Numbered from the stretch's first letter, positions 1 to 6,766 are shown. The stretch: 10,018 bases of DNA from Candidatus Parcubacteria bacterium (GCA_014378965.1 JACMMR010000021.1:1-10018); one strand, 5' to 3'. Notes: generated by a model not told the origin, from the sequence alone. A program made the numbers and translations.

Positions 1-66
1 ATAAACTATTCTACTGGTGTAACGACGGATGTTAACTACGGTGTAGGAGCTGGATCAGGAAGTTAA
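1..66 (+). CDS. C-terminal end of a type IV pilin-like protein (5' end outside window)
   Basis: This is the last 21 codons of a gene that begins left of the window and ends in TAA. The visible tail, STGVTTDVNYGVGAGSGS, matches the tail of the complete pilin at 5835-6479, which reads TTGVKDDVNYNN near its end. The shared pattern is TGV, two residues, then DVNY. On that basis I read it as a second, related pilin or pseudopilin. The match is short, so the family call depends on the paralogue and on the neighbourhood of surface genes. The N-terminal prepilin signal cannot be seen here. The next gene starts 60 bases downstream. Confidence 0.6.
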   Translation: MNYSTGVTTDVNYGVGAGSGS

Positions 67-126
67 TACTAATTTATATACTCTATATAAATATATAACC
101 TTTTAAATAAATCCATCTTATAGTTC

Positions 127-2643
127 ATGATCAAATCCCACTCACATTTATTTTTAGTGGTTTTTATTTTTTGTATTTCTCTATTTTTATACGGAAAGAC
201 TGGCTACGATATATTTTATGCTGAATCCGAAATACCACGGATAGATTGCACCTCATACAGTCCGTATGTTACTGATATAAATGATTATGTTGACCCTTCA
301 GAAATAAGAAGTGCACTGGAAATAATAAAAAAATATACATCATGTGTACGTATATATACCGCTAAAAACGGGCTAGATAAAGTCCCAGAAATAGCCCAAT
401 CTTTAGGTATTAGTGTTGTTTTGGGTGCATGGATTGATAAAGTTTCTTTAGTTGAAAATCAAAAAGAAATTGATAAGGTAATACAATTAGCAAATACGTA
501 TACAAATGTTAAAATGCTAGTTATAGGAAATGAAGTTTCTATATCTGACTGGAGCCGTATAGATAAATTAACCTATGTAAAATATTTAAAGTATGTAAGA
601 AGTAAGACAAAGGTACCTATAGCTATAACCGGATTGACAAAAGACTTATTAAACCAATACAATCTTTACGAGTATGTTGACATTATCGGACTACATATTT
701 TTCCGTATTGGCAAAATGCTAACTCGATGACCGATGGGGTAACATTAACGATTGATGAAATAAATAAGATGAGAATCTTTATACAAAAAGATTTAAAATT
801 AAAAAAAGAAATATATGTTCTTGAATATGGGCAACCTTGGATTGGTTTGACAAAAAATCAAAATGTTTCTTCCATTACGCATCAACGAGAATATGTAAAA
901 CAAGTATCTAAAAAATTAAGCGAATATGGTATTTTTTCTAACTACTATGAGTTAATTTCAGAAAAGCGTATTAATAGTTTTGATGGATATGTGTATAGAT
1001 TGTGGGGACTTTTAACGCATGAAGGCAAAAATATTGTTGATGTCCAAAAGAAGATTTACATAAAAATATTAATAGCACTCATATTAGTTTTTATTACTTT
1101 ATTTATTTTATCGATACGAATTAAAATCGTCAAAAAATTAGAATATGCCACCTATCTCATGAGTCTGTGTTTAATTTCTGGTTACAATATATATGTAATT
1201 AGAAGTATATATAGAACAGATTTTTTATATATACAAATACCAGTGTACCTGTTAATGTTTTTGTCTTTTGCTGTCTATCTTAAGGTGATTATTGAATTTC
1301 ATGTTTTACCTGAAAAAAATGACTTAATAAATAGTGGTACAAAAAAAATAAATTTAAATTATTTTTCTAAAAAAGTTTCTATAGTTATACCAAGTAGGTC
1401 AGAGGATCTTGATATGGTCACTTCAACTATACAATCATGTCTAAATCAAACATATAAGGATATAGAAATAATTTTTATAAATAATGGATATCAAACAAAT
1501 TCGTATAAAAATGATATTAAAAAATTATTTGAATCATATAACGATTCTCGGTTAAAATATCATTATTATGAAAATTTTAATAAAAATAAAAGTAGTGTGT
1601 TAAATTATGGTTTGCAGTATATATCATCAGATACAACTCACATTTTATTTTTAGATGCTGATTATGTTATCAACAAAGACGCTGTGGAGGTTGGTCTAAT
1701 AAATTTCTTAAATCCAAATGTTTCTGTTGTACAATATCCACAAACCTATGAATCTACAAATAAATATATAGGAGAAATGGCTCGTATGGAGCAGGAGTAT
1801 GTGGCCTGTCTATCACAACCATTTAGAAACATGACAAATAGTATTATATTAAACGGAACACTTTGTTTTTTTAAGTATGATATATTTAAAAAATATAAAT
1901 GGGATGAATCGACAGTGTGTGAAGATGCTATGTTAGGGTCAGAAATTCAAATAGGTGGAAATGAAATAATATATATAAATGAAATTATAGGTAAAGGTAT
2001 AGCACCTCGTAACTTTAAAGAGTTGATTATTCAAAGGTTTAGATGGGCAGCTGGATCCGTTCAGGTTATGAAAAGACAGTTATTTTCTAAAAATATATAC
2101 AAAGCGCCAAAAATTATTATGCAATATTTCTGGGGCTGGTCACCTTGGACTATATTATTACCCTTATCTTTTTACACTCTATGGTACACATATTTCTTTT
2201 ATAATGTAAAAAATTACCACCACCCATATCTTGCCACCTTGCCAATAAATTATATAATTTTCTACACACTCGTATTCCTTTTTGTTTACGGTTTTTTAAA
2301 AACAAACCTTATAAAAAAACTACCATTTTTAACTTATCTTAAATTCATTTTGTTTCAACTGGCTCTAATTAACACAATAACCATAGGAATGATATATGGA
2401 TTATTTGTTAAAAAAATAAACTTTATTGGAACTCGCTCAGAAACAAATATTAAATTTTATGCCTGGTTGATACCTCTTACAATTAGCTTAATTTTTATTA
2501 ATATGTTGTCTCAATTATATATTCCAATTGTTCAAATGAATAATTTTAACATTTTGTTAAATACGGTTTTTCCAGTACTTTTGATCCTAATAACCCAAAT
2601 AGCGCAGGTGGTAGTTTACCTTATTGATAAATACCAAAAATAG
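127..2643 (+). CDS. GH17-like glucan domain fused to a membrane processive GT2 glycosyltransferase
   Basis: This 838-residue membrane protein is predicted to build and remodel a beta-glucan-type polysaccharide at the cell surface. A signal-anchor helix (about 7-23) is followed by an external domain (about 36-300) with GH17 hallmarks: IGNEV with the likely acid/base Glu136, and LEYGQPW with the likely nucleophile Glu233. Three helices follow (about 311-332, 341-361, 367-390). A cytoplasmic GT2 domain starts at VSIVIPSRSE (417) and has LDADY (Asp510, Asp512), CED (Asp600, probable base) and QRFRW (636-640), the QxxRW signature of processive synthases. About five helices follow. GH17-GT2 fusions are known from NdvB-type beta-1,3-glucan enzymes, but linkage and sugar are inferred here. 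An in-frame TAG two codons upstream fixes the ATG start, and no Shine-Dalgarno is visible. The last residues, LIDKYQK, lie inside the copied bL25 promoter, so the original C-terminus was probably replaced. Confidence 0.85.
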   Translation: MIKSHSHLFLVVFIFCISLFLYGKTGYDIFYAESEIPRIDCTSYSPYVTDINDYVDPSEIRSALEIIKKYTSCVRIYTAKNGLDKVPEIAQSLGISVVLGAWIDKVSLVENQKEIDKVIQLANTYTNVKMLVIGNEVSISDWSRIDKLTYVKYLKYVRSKTKVPIAITGLTKDLLNQYNLYEYVDIIGLHIFPYWQNANSMTDGVTLTIDEINKMRIFIQKDLKLKKEIYVLEYGQPWIGLTKNQNVSSITHQREYVKQVSKKLSEYGIFSNYYELISEKRINSFDGYVYRLWGLLTHEGKNIVDVQKKIYIKILIALILVFITLFILSIRIKIVKKLEYATYLMSLCLISGYNIYVIRSIYRTDFLYIQIPVYLLMFLSFAVYLKVIIEFHVLPEKNDLINSGTKKINLNYFSKKVSIVIPSRSEDLDMVTSTIQSCLNQTYKDIEIIFINNGYQTNSYKNDIKKLFESYNDSRLKYHYYENFNKNKSSVLNYGLQYISSDTTHILFLDADYVINKDAVEVGLINFLNPNVSVVQYPQTYESTNKYIGEMARMEQEYVACLSQPFRNMTNSIILNGTLCFFKYDIFKKYKWDESTVCEDAMLGSEIQIGGNEIIYINEIIGKGIAPRNFKELIIQRFRWAAGSVQVMKRQLFSKNIYKAPKIIMQYFWGWSPWTILLPLSFYTLWYTYFFYNVKNYHHPYLATLPINYIIFYTLVFLFVYGFLKTNLIKKLPFLTYLKFILFQLALINTITIGMIYGLFVKKINFIGTRSETNIKFYAWLIPLTISLIFINMLSQLYIPIVQMNNFNILLNTVFPVLLILITQIAQVVVYLIDKYQK

Positions 2644-2842
2644 TGTCTACTACTAAATACTATGACTTATACACTAAACGTTCAAGAAGCCAATAAAGAT
2701 AAATCGACTGTTGTAGACATGACAAACAGTATTAAAGCTGTTGTTTACGGTCCTGCATACCCATCGACTGCTTTGGTTATTAACCAAAAAGATTTTACAA
2801 AACTATACAAAGAAGCTGGAGAGTCATCTATCGTAACTCTAA
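2620..2842 (+). repeat. 223-base direct repeat, upstream copy (bL25 promoter and gene start)
   Basis: Copy A matches 6812-7034 over 223 bases with four mismatches and no gaps. It begins at CTTATTGATA, inside the last codons of the glycosyltransferase, and ends abruptly after CTCTAA at codon 60 of the copied bL25 reading frame. The mismatches are one in the -10 box (C here, A in copy B) and three in coding sequence. Two of those are silent and one gives Val39 instead of Ile39. The differences argue against an assembly duplicate and suggest a fairly recent event. Confidence 0.95.
2624..2651 (+). promoter_or_regulatory. Fossil copy of the bL25 promoter with a damaged -10 box
   Basis: TTGATA (2624-2629), a 16-base spacer and TCTACT (2646-2651) correspond exactly to the promoter of the intact bL25 gene, where the second hexamer is TATACT. 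The one change replaces the second base of the -10 box, the A most needed for promoter melting, with C. The -35 box lies within the last codons of the glycosyltransferase. This copy is probably weak or inactive. Confidence 0.6.
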
Positions 2843-2877
2843 GTGGAATTGGTTTCAATAACTTCACCAATGTCTAG
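2662..2877 (+). pseudogene. Truncated 5' fragment of the bL25 gene
   Basis: The frame encodes the first 60 residues of bL25, from MTYTLNVQEANKDK to GESSIVTL. It is identical to the intact protein of 6854-7492 except for Val39 in place of Ile39. After residue 60 it runs into unrelated DNA, adds 11 foreign residues (SGIGFNNFTNV) and stops at TAG. It lacks the rest of the N-terminal domain and the whole C-terminal domain. A working ribosomal protein is therefore unlikely, although a short peptide could still be made if the locus is transcribed from the glycosyltransferase side. The ATG lies 18 bases past the glycosyltransferase stop. Confidence 0.9.
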
Positions 2878-2925
2878 TCTTATAAAAGCATCAACGACGA
2901 TATTCCCAATGGATAAAAAATCTAT
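2843..2925 (-). pseudogene. Antisense remnant of the N-terminus of a PfkB-family sugar/nucleoside kinase
   Basis: Read on the minus strand from 2925, this stretch gives IDFLSIGNIVVDAFIRL followed by DIGEVIETNST. That resembles the first strand and glycine turn of PfkB-type kinases, in particular the CPR form that I recall as IDFLAIGDIVTDAFIRL. The Asp after IG is Asn here. No ATG start is present, and the frame reaches a stop upstream at 2995-2997. The homology ends exactly where the bL25 fragment begins, so only about 28 residues survive. The call is from memory of the family, without a search, and is moderately uncertain. Confidence 0.5.
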
Positions 2926-3072
2926 GGGAGATTGTAATAAGTTATTTTTAATAAAATGTAATATAAATATATCAACAAAAACAAGTTTAAAGTTTTATGA
3001 AAATAAGTATAAAACAAATAAAAAGCTTTATTTAGAGCTCTTAAATTTTTAACAATATTAATTTCTAAATGA
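2926..3072. other. Short stretch with no recognisable gene, between two gene remnants
   Basis: Very AT-rich sequence lies between the kinase-like remnant and the glycosyltransferase remnant. I find no conserved reading frame, RNA gene or clear promoter. Short open frames cross it on both strands, but their translations are low-complexity (Lys, Asn, Leu, Tyr, Phe) and look like decayed DNA. Together with the flanking fragments, the whole stretch from 2843 to 3214 contains no intact gene. Confidence 0.6.
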
Positions 3073-3222
3073 ATTATAGGGGTCACTCCGACAAATATAC
3101 ATTTTAATATTTTAATTATCACTATTACACCTTTGCTTTTAATTCTAATGGCTCAATTAGTACAAGTATCTGGACGCCTTATTGATATAGAAAAAGTATC
3201 TATTAAACTCAATGCTATTTAA
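3073..3222 (+). pseudogene. 3' remnant of a second GT2 glycosyltransferase gene
   Basis: The frame encodes a hydrophobic stretch, FNILIITITPLLLILMAQL, then VQVSGRLIDIEKVSIKLNAI and TAA. It aligns without gaps to the C-terminus of the glycosyltransferase of 127-2643, which reads FNILLNTVFPVLLILITQIA and then QVVVYLID. A TGA at 3070-3072 closes the frame upstream, and the catalytic domain is absent. At the DNA level it is clearly diverged from that gene, so it comes from a paralogue and is not a fresh copy. It preserves what the native end of such genes looks like beyond LID. Its stop overlaps the stop of the convergent DedA-like gene by 8 bases. Confidence 0.65.
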
Positions 3223-3658
3223 TAAACTTAAAACCTAACTCAAATAAGAAAACTAAAATCATACCTCTTAAAAAAATACCTATTAATGAAGAAATAAAAA
3301 ATAAGACTACATTGTATCTTATAACTCCCAATGCAATACTAATATGTTTAGCGGGGAAAAAAGGGATTGCTCGCATTAAAATAATCATCCAAAATTTTGC
3401 TTCGAAATCCATCTGTTTATTTCGAGAAAAAAACTTATATTTTCTGAATATTTTTAAAAAAGGTACGCTACCATATTTTCCTAAAAAATATAAACTAAAG
3501 TTTCCTATTGAAAAAGCAAGGGCAATAATAAGTTGTGTTGAGATTTGCTCGTATAGTTTTATATTTGAATTAACAAAAATATAACTTGCTTGTATGAAAG
3601 TTATCGGTAGTAGTCCAATTATTTCATTGGTAAGAGTTGTAAAAAAAATGGTGTACAT
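3215..3658 (-). CDS. Small DedA/VTT-type membrane protein
   Basis: This 147-residue polytopic membrane protein resembles the DedA/TVP38 (VTT) family, whose members move or scramble lipids and lipid carriers across membranes. Visible family features are an early E-x5-P segment (Glu12, Pro18), IGNFSLYFLGKYG (51-63, the usual G-x-Y-x2-G pattern), RAIPFFPAKHISIALG (96-111, the R-x2-P and trailing Gly motif), and a final helix pair. It is shorter than the usual roughly 200 residues. The gene is last in a three-gene minus-strand operon and begins 3 bases after the stop of the CDP-lipid synthase-like gene, so translation is probably coupled. No Shine-Dalgarno is visible. The substrate is unknown; polyprenyl-phosphate or phospholipid handling is an inference from family and neighbour. 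Confidence 0.7.
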   Translation of the reverse strand: MYTIFFTTLTNEIIGLLPITFIQASYIFVNSNIKLYEQISTQLIIALAFSIGNFSLYFLGKYGSVPFLKIFRKYKFFSRNKQMDFEAKFWMIILMRAIPFFPAKHISIALGVIRYNVVLFFISSLIGIFLRGMILVFLFELGFKFIK

Positions 3659-3661
3659 CTT

Positions 3662-4177
3662 TTATAATGGTTCTTGTTTAATTTTTAATTTATATCCAAT
3701 CACGCAAACAATCGGATGAAGTACATATGTGAGAAGAAGAGCGTATAAAAATATTTCTAATGAAATGTATTGTAAAAAAACAAATACCATGCCGGTTGTT
3801 ATAATATAGTCACCATGATCAATAAATAGAGCAAATTCTCCTTTTTTGAAACCTAATCGTCTTTTGATAATACTGCCAAGTAAATCACCAAAAAAAACTA
3901 AAAAAGTTAGACTGAGGTAATACAATAAACTCATAGGAAGCATGTGATTAAAGAAAAAGGGTAAGAACACTATTGGTACAATAGATGTTACTCGAATTCC
4001 TGATCCAAATAAAGGTTTGTGGTCAATAAACATAAAATCAAATCGGGGAATATTAATTTTATTGAGTATATGATTTTCAGGAAGTTGTGTACAAATTGCC
4101 CAGATAAACTGAAAACTCATATTTGTAATCCAACATGGTACTACGAAGACTAAGATCTTAAATACGAGGGGTGTCAT
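3662..4177 (-). CDS. CDP-archaeol synthase-like (CarS/CdsA superfamily) membrane protein
   Basis: The 171-residue protein has about four or five membrane helices and the CarS/DUF46 signature. IDHKPLFGSG (51-60) stands where the family has its KT-x-RG turn. GDLLGSIIKRRLGFKKGE (97-114) and IDHGD (119-123) supply the acidic and basic residues that bind Mg-CTP (Asp98, Lys105-Arg107, Asp120, Asp123). Known members activate a lipid with CTP to give a CDP-lipid for head-group attachment. In a bacterium the lipid could be an ordinary phosphatidic acid or a prenyl lipid; the sequence does not say. Its ATG lies inside the 3' end of the preceding gene (20-base overlap), and the DedA-like gene follows after 3 bases, so the three are very likely co-translated. 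No Shine-Dalgarno is seen. Confidence 0.75.
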   Translation of the reverse strand: MTPLVFKILVFVVPCWITNMSFQFIWAICTQLPENHILNKINIPRFDFMFIDHKPLFGSGIRVTSIVPIVFLPFFFNHMLPMSLLYYLSLTFLVFFGDLLGSIIKRRLGFKKGEFALFIDHGDYIITTGMVFVFLQYISLEIFLYALLLTYVLHPIVCVIGYKLKIKQEPL

Positions 4178-5507
4178 GTTGTATAAGTATTATTGTGTAA
4201 ATTCCATGTTTTTTTAAAATTTCTCCAAGCATAGATTGGTTTACGTAACTACAACCATTATCTATAACTTGTAAATTATTTTTGTCTTTACTTACACCAA
4301 AAATACCGTTTGCATCATCTATTGTGTTTGAGTTTAATCTGGTTTCAAAATTTCTTATAAATACAACCGAGATGTCGCAGTCAACATCTTTTATTTTTAA
4401 GTTATTGAAAGAATCATCACGGCTAATATTTTTAATAAGGGCTGATTTAGTAATAGTATTTGTTACATGTCCCTGAACCCAAACTGTATTTGTAAAATTA
4501 ACTGATGAGTCTATGTTAAATATATCTGACACCGGCTTTGCAATATAACCAATAATCTCATGTGACGTTTCGATGATAGTTTTGTCATTTTGATACTGAG
4601 TTTTAAAATCATTTAAACCTGCAGAGAAGATGATACTTATAACTGGGATTAAAGAAATAATCAATAGGTATCGATTCACCTGTTTAGAATAATATAAAGT
4701 CAATAATGCTAAAAAAAAGAATAATTTTCCGGCAAATTCTGTTATAAAATTTATTCCATGAAGGGGGAGATATGTACTAGAGATAATTGCAAGGCACAAT
4801 GTTACAACAAGGTGAATTAAAAAAACCATCACATTACACTGTTGATTATTTCTTTGAAAGGTTGAATTATTTTTTAATAGAATAAGAAGTGTTGTGATGG
4901 ATAAAATTGATTCAATATGAAAAAAGCCACCATCAAAAATATTTTTTAAAATAGAGAATGCAACAATACTATAGATAAACGTTTGTAAAAAGGTATTTTT
5001 TTGCCCTTGAATGTATAATATGAAACAAATAAGTAGAAGCAAAACAAAAAACAACACAATTAATAAAAAAACAGGAGGATAAAATGAGACAAAAGCGTAT
5101 CCTGTATCAACATATTCTTGAACAGGGTTTATTCCGATTTTTTCAAGAAGGTATCCAATAGGTGCCTTGAGTGTATGATTGTGTAGGATGTTAGTAGAAC
5201 TTATTTCTTGATTATTAAAAACATAGACATTGGATAATAACGGGATATTGTTTGATTTAAAAAAGTATATAAAAGAGCCAATATTTAAGGTATACAGGAT
5301 AATTATAAGTGATACGATAATTTTTTTTAGTATATTAGGATTTAACTTATTTTGCTTAATTGTTTTTTTAAATATAATTAGTCCAATAAGGAAAGTTAAG
5401 AATAAGTACACTTTCATGTTACTCTTGCCATTTGCAAAAAAATCAATAAATATGTGAATATATTTCATATAGTGTAAAATTATAATATATATCATATCAT
5501 CAATCAT
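4158..5507 (-). CDS. Polytopic membrane protein of unknown function with a C-terminal soluble domain
   Basis: I do not recognise this 449-residue protein. The first about 300 residues are mostly hydrophobic, with roughly eight or nine helices; the clearest is FLLIVLFFVLLLLICFILYI. The last about 140 residues are soluble, contain two cysteines (in VDCDIS and NGCSY), and end in IILIQHDTPRI. The cysteines could form a disulfide if the domain faces outward. It is the first gene of the operon with the CDP-lipid synthase-like and DedA-like genes, so a role in envelope lipid or polymer metabolism is plausible but inferred. The start is uncertain. ATG at 5505-5507 is the longest; Met14 and Met31 (ATG at 5415-5417) are alternatives. 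A TATAAA six bases before the longest ATG would give a leaderless mRNA from that start. Confidence 0.6.
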   Translation of the reverse strand: MIDDMIYIIILHYMKYIHIFIDFFANGKSNMKVYLFLTFLIGLIIFKKTIKQNKLNPNILKKIIVSLIIILYTLNIGSFIYFFKSNNIPLLSNVYVFNNQEISSTNILHNHTLKAPIGYLLEKIGINPVQEYVDTGYAFVSFYPPVFLLIVLFFVLLLLICFILYIQGQKNTFLQTFIYSIVAFSILKNIFDGGFFHIESILSITTLLILLKNNSTFQRNNQQCNVMVFLIHLVVTLCLAIISSTYLPLHGINFITEFAGKLFFFLALLTLYYSKQVNRYLLIISLIPVISIIFSAGLNDFKTQYQNDKTIIETSHEIIGYIAKPVSDIFNIDSSVNFTNTVWVQGHVTNTITKSALIKNISRDDSFNNLKIKDVDCDISVVFIRNFETRLNSNTIDDANGIFGVSKDKNNLQVIDNGCSYVNQSMLGEILKKHGIYTIILIQHDTPRI

Positions 5508-5517
5508 TTTGTTTTTA

Positions 5518-5546
5518 TAGACATATGCGGTCTAATTTTATATAAT
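5518..5546 (+). promoter_or_regulatory. Predicted promoter of the pilin cassette
   Basis: TAGACA (5518-5523; 5 of 6 to the -35 consensus), a 17-base spacer and a perfect TATAAT (5541-5546) lie in the divergent gap between the lipid operon and the small membrane protein gene. Transcription would start near 5553, giving a leader of about 24 bases with no Shine-Dalgarno. AT-rich DNA makes chance -10 boxes common, but the spacing and both hexamers agree. Confidence 0.55.
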
Positions 5547-5576
5547 TAAAACATAAATCAATCATAAATTAAAAAT

Positions 5577-5825
5577 ATGGACACTCATCACCAAAACAAA
5601 TCAAAATTTAAACTCAAATCAAGGGTATTATTAGGGGAATTGCAAACCCCAAGTATTGTAAAAATCTTAGTTAATAAAAAAATAGTTCGCAGTGAGAAAC
5701 AGGCAGTAATAGCCGTGCTATCTCTTCTGTTTATTTTAGTCGCCGTCAGTGCGTTTTTTGTTGGTAAATCATTTTATATACCCATTGCAAAAATAAGTCC
5801 TGCACTAATCACAAGTAATCAATAA
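5577..5825 (+). CDS. Small single-helix membrane protein, pilin-cassette partner 1
   Basis: The 82-residue protein is of a kind I cannot name. It has a basic N-terminal part of about 42 residues, one membrane helix (about 43-62, AVIAVLSLLFILVAVSAFFV) and a short tail. Lysines and arginines before the helix predict an N-inside topology. It is a clear paralogue of the 92-residue protein at 6488-6766. Both share a K/R-F-K-x-K/R-SR start, KIV-x-S/T-E-x-QAV just before the helix, and P-x-A-x-I-x-P-x-x-IT after it. Its stop is 9 bases before the pilin start, and the second copy follows the pilin by 8 bases. Two members bracketing one pilin suggest a role in pilus assembly or anchoring, an inference from position only. 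It has no prepilin peptidase motif. Confidence 0.8.
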   Translation: MDTHHQNKSKFKLKSRVLLGELQTPSIVKILVNKKIVRSEKQAVIAVLSLLFILVAVSAFFVGKSFYIPIAKISPALITSNQ

Positions 5826-5834
5826 TCAAATTTT

Positions 5835-6479
5835 ATGAATAAAAATAACAAAGGATTTACTCTCATAGAGTTGTTGGTGGTAATAGCAATAATAGGTCTA
5901 CTTTCTTCAATTGTATTGGCTAGTCTTTCTGATGCTCGGGGTAAGGCGAGGGATACAAAAAGAATTGGGGAAATCCGTTCTATCGAAAAAGCATTGATGT
6001 TATATTCCTTAAGTAATAATGGTAACGTGCCGTTATCTATGTATGTAAATATTGCAAGTTTGCCTATAATTAATGGTCATATTAATTGTGAAGAACCAAA
6101 TTTAGTTGCAAACACCAATAATCTATATGATACATTAATTGCAGCCAAAGCACTTTCCTCGAAGCCTGCTGTAGACCCACAATCAGCCGCAGGGTATTGT
6201 TATGTGTATATAACCGATCAAAATCAAGTTGCCGGCGCTACATACAATTCATTTGGAAATCTTACATCGAGTAACCCGGTTGCAACAGTTATCACAGCAA
6301 AAGTAAGGACTGCTACCTTTATGTCACTTTTAGAAAAAACAAAAACTTTAAGTGGGTTCCAGGCTATGGTCGGAATAAGTTTTGGTGCCACTTCACCAGT
6401 ACCACTTAATATTAATCTAACTACGGGAGTAAAAGATGATGTGAATTATAATAATATAAATGCTAATTCTAGATATTAA
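5835..6479 (+). CDS. Type IV pilin / pseudopilin precursor
   Basis: The 214-residue protein has a textbook class III signal. NKG(7) is followed by FTLIELLVVIAIIGLLSS, with cleavage expected between Gly7 and Phe8 and Glu at position 5 of the mature form (Glu12). The hydrophobic helix continues into SDARGKARDTKR, a form common in CPR pilins, and a helical spine (about 48-60). The globular part has two cysteines (Cys85, Cys122) that could pair, then a Thr/Ser/Asn-rich C-terminus. After processing by a prepilin peptidase the mature protein would assemble into a type IV pilus or a secretion or competence pseudopilus. No assembly ATPase, platform protein or peptidase is in the window, so those functions come from elsewhere. 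It lies between two paralogous small membrane proteins in one transcription unit. No Shine-Dalgarno precedes the ATG. Confidence 0.92.
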   Translation: MNKNNKGFTLIELLVVIAIIGLLSSIVLASLSDARGKARDTKRIGEIRSIEKALMLYSLSNNGNVPLSMYVNIASLPIINGHINCEEPNLVANTNNLYDTLIAAKALSSKPAVDPQSAAGYCYVYITDQNQVAGATYNSFGNLTSSNPVATVITAKVRTATFMSLLEKTKTLSGFQAMVGISFGATSPVPLNINLTTGVKDDVNYNNINANSRY

Positions 6480-6487
6480 TATCTTAC

Positions 6488-6766
6488 ATGTTACAAAATG
6501 AAAATAATTCAAATTCAATAAATCCAGATCAATTTTCATTTGATGAATCTCGCTTTAAAATACGATCTCGAACCGTGCTCAATATAGTGAAAGTTCCGGC
6601 CATGATAGGTTTTTTAATTAGAATTAAGATTGTAAAAACGGAGAATCAAGCGGTTGGCTTACTCATTTCTATGGCAGCAGTCTTTTTAGGTATAAGCGTT
6701 TTCATAATTATTCGATCGGTCGCAGTTCCTACAGCTCAAATAAATCCAAATTTTATTACTAAATAA
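6488..6766 (+). CDS. Small single-helix membrane protein, pilin-cassette partner 2
   Basis: The 92-residue protein is a paralogue of the one at 5577-5825. It has a longer polar, Asn/Ser-rich N-terminus (about 1-20), then RFKIRSRTVL, a KIVKTENQAVG segment (about 48-57), one membrane helix (about 55-76) and the tail VPTAQINPNFITK. The two proteins are diverged but align through almost their whole length, so this is an old duplication. It starts 8 bases after the pilin stop and closes the cassette; the bL25 promoter begins about 50 bases later. The function is unknown. A pilus-associated inner-membrane role is inferred from position. No Shine-Dalgarno is visible. Confidence 0.8.
   Translation: MLQNENNSNSINPDQFSFDESRFKIRSRTVLNIVKVPAMIGFLIRIKIVKTENQAVGLLISMAAVFLGISVFIIIRSVAVPTAQINPNFITK

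Noticed and set aside
2843..3052. A 69-residue plus-strand frame starting with GTG in the scar.
   Set aside because: It is the opposite strand of the kinase-like remnant followed by Lys/Asn-rich translation; no family resemblance or promoter.
2922..3122. A 66-residue minus-strand frame in the scar region as a small membrane protein gene.
   Set aside because: Its sequence is low-complexity AT-rich translation, it is antisense to the glycosyltransferase remnant, and it has no convincing start signals.
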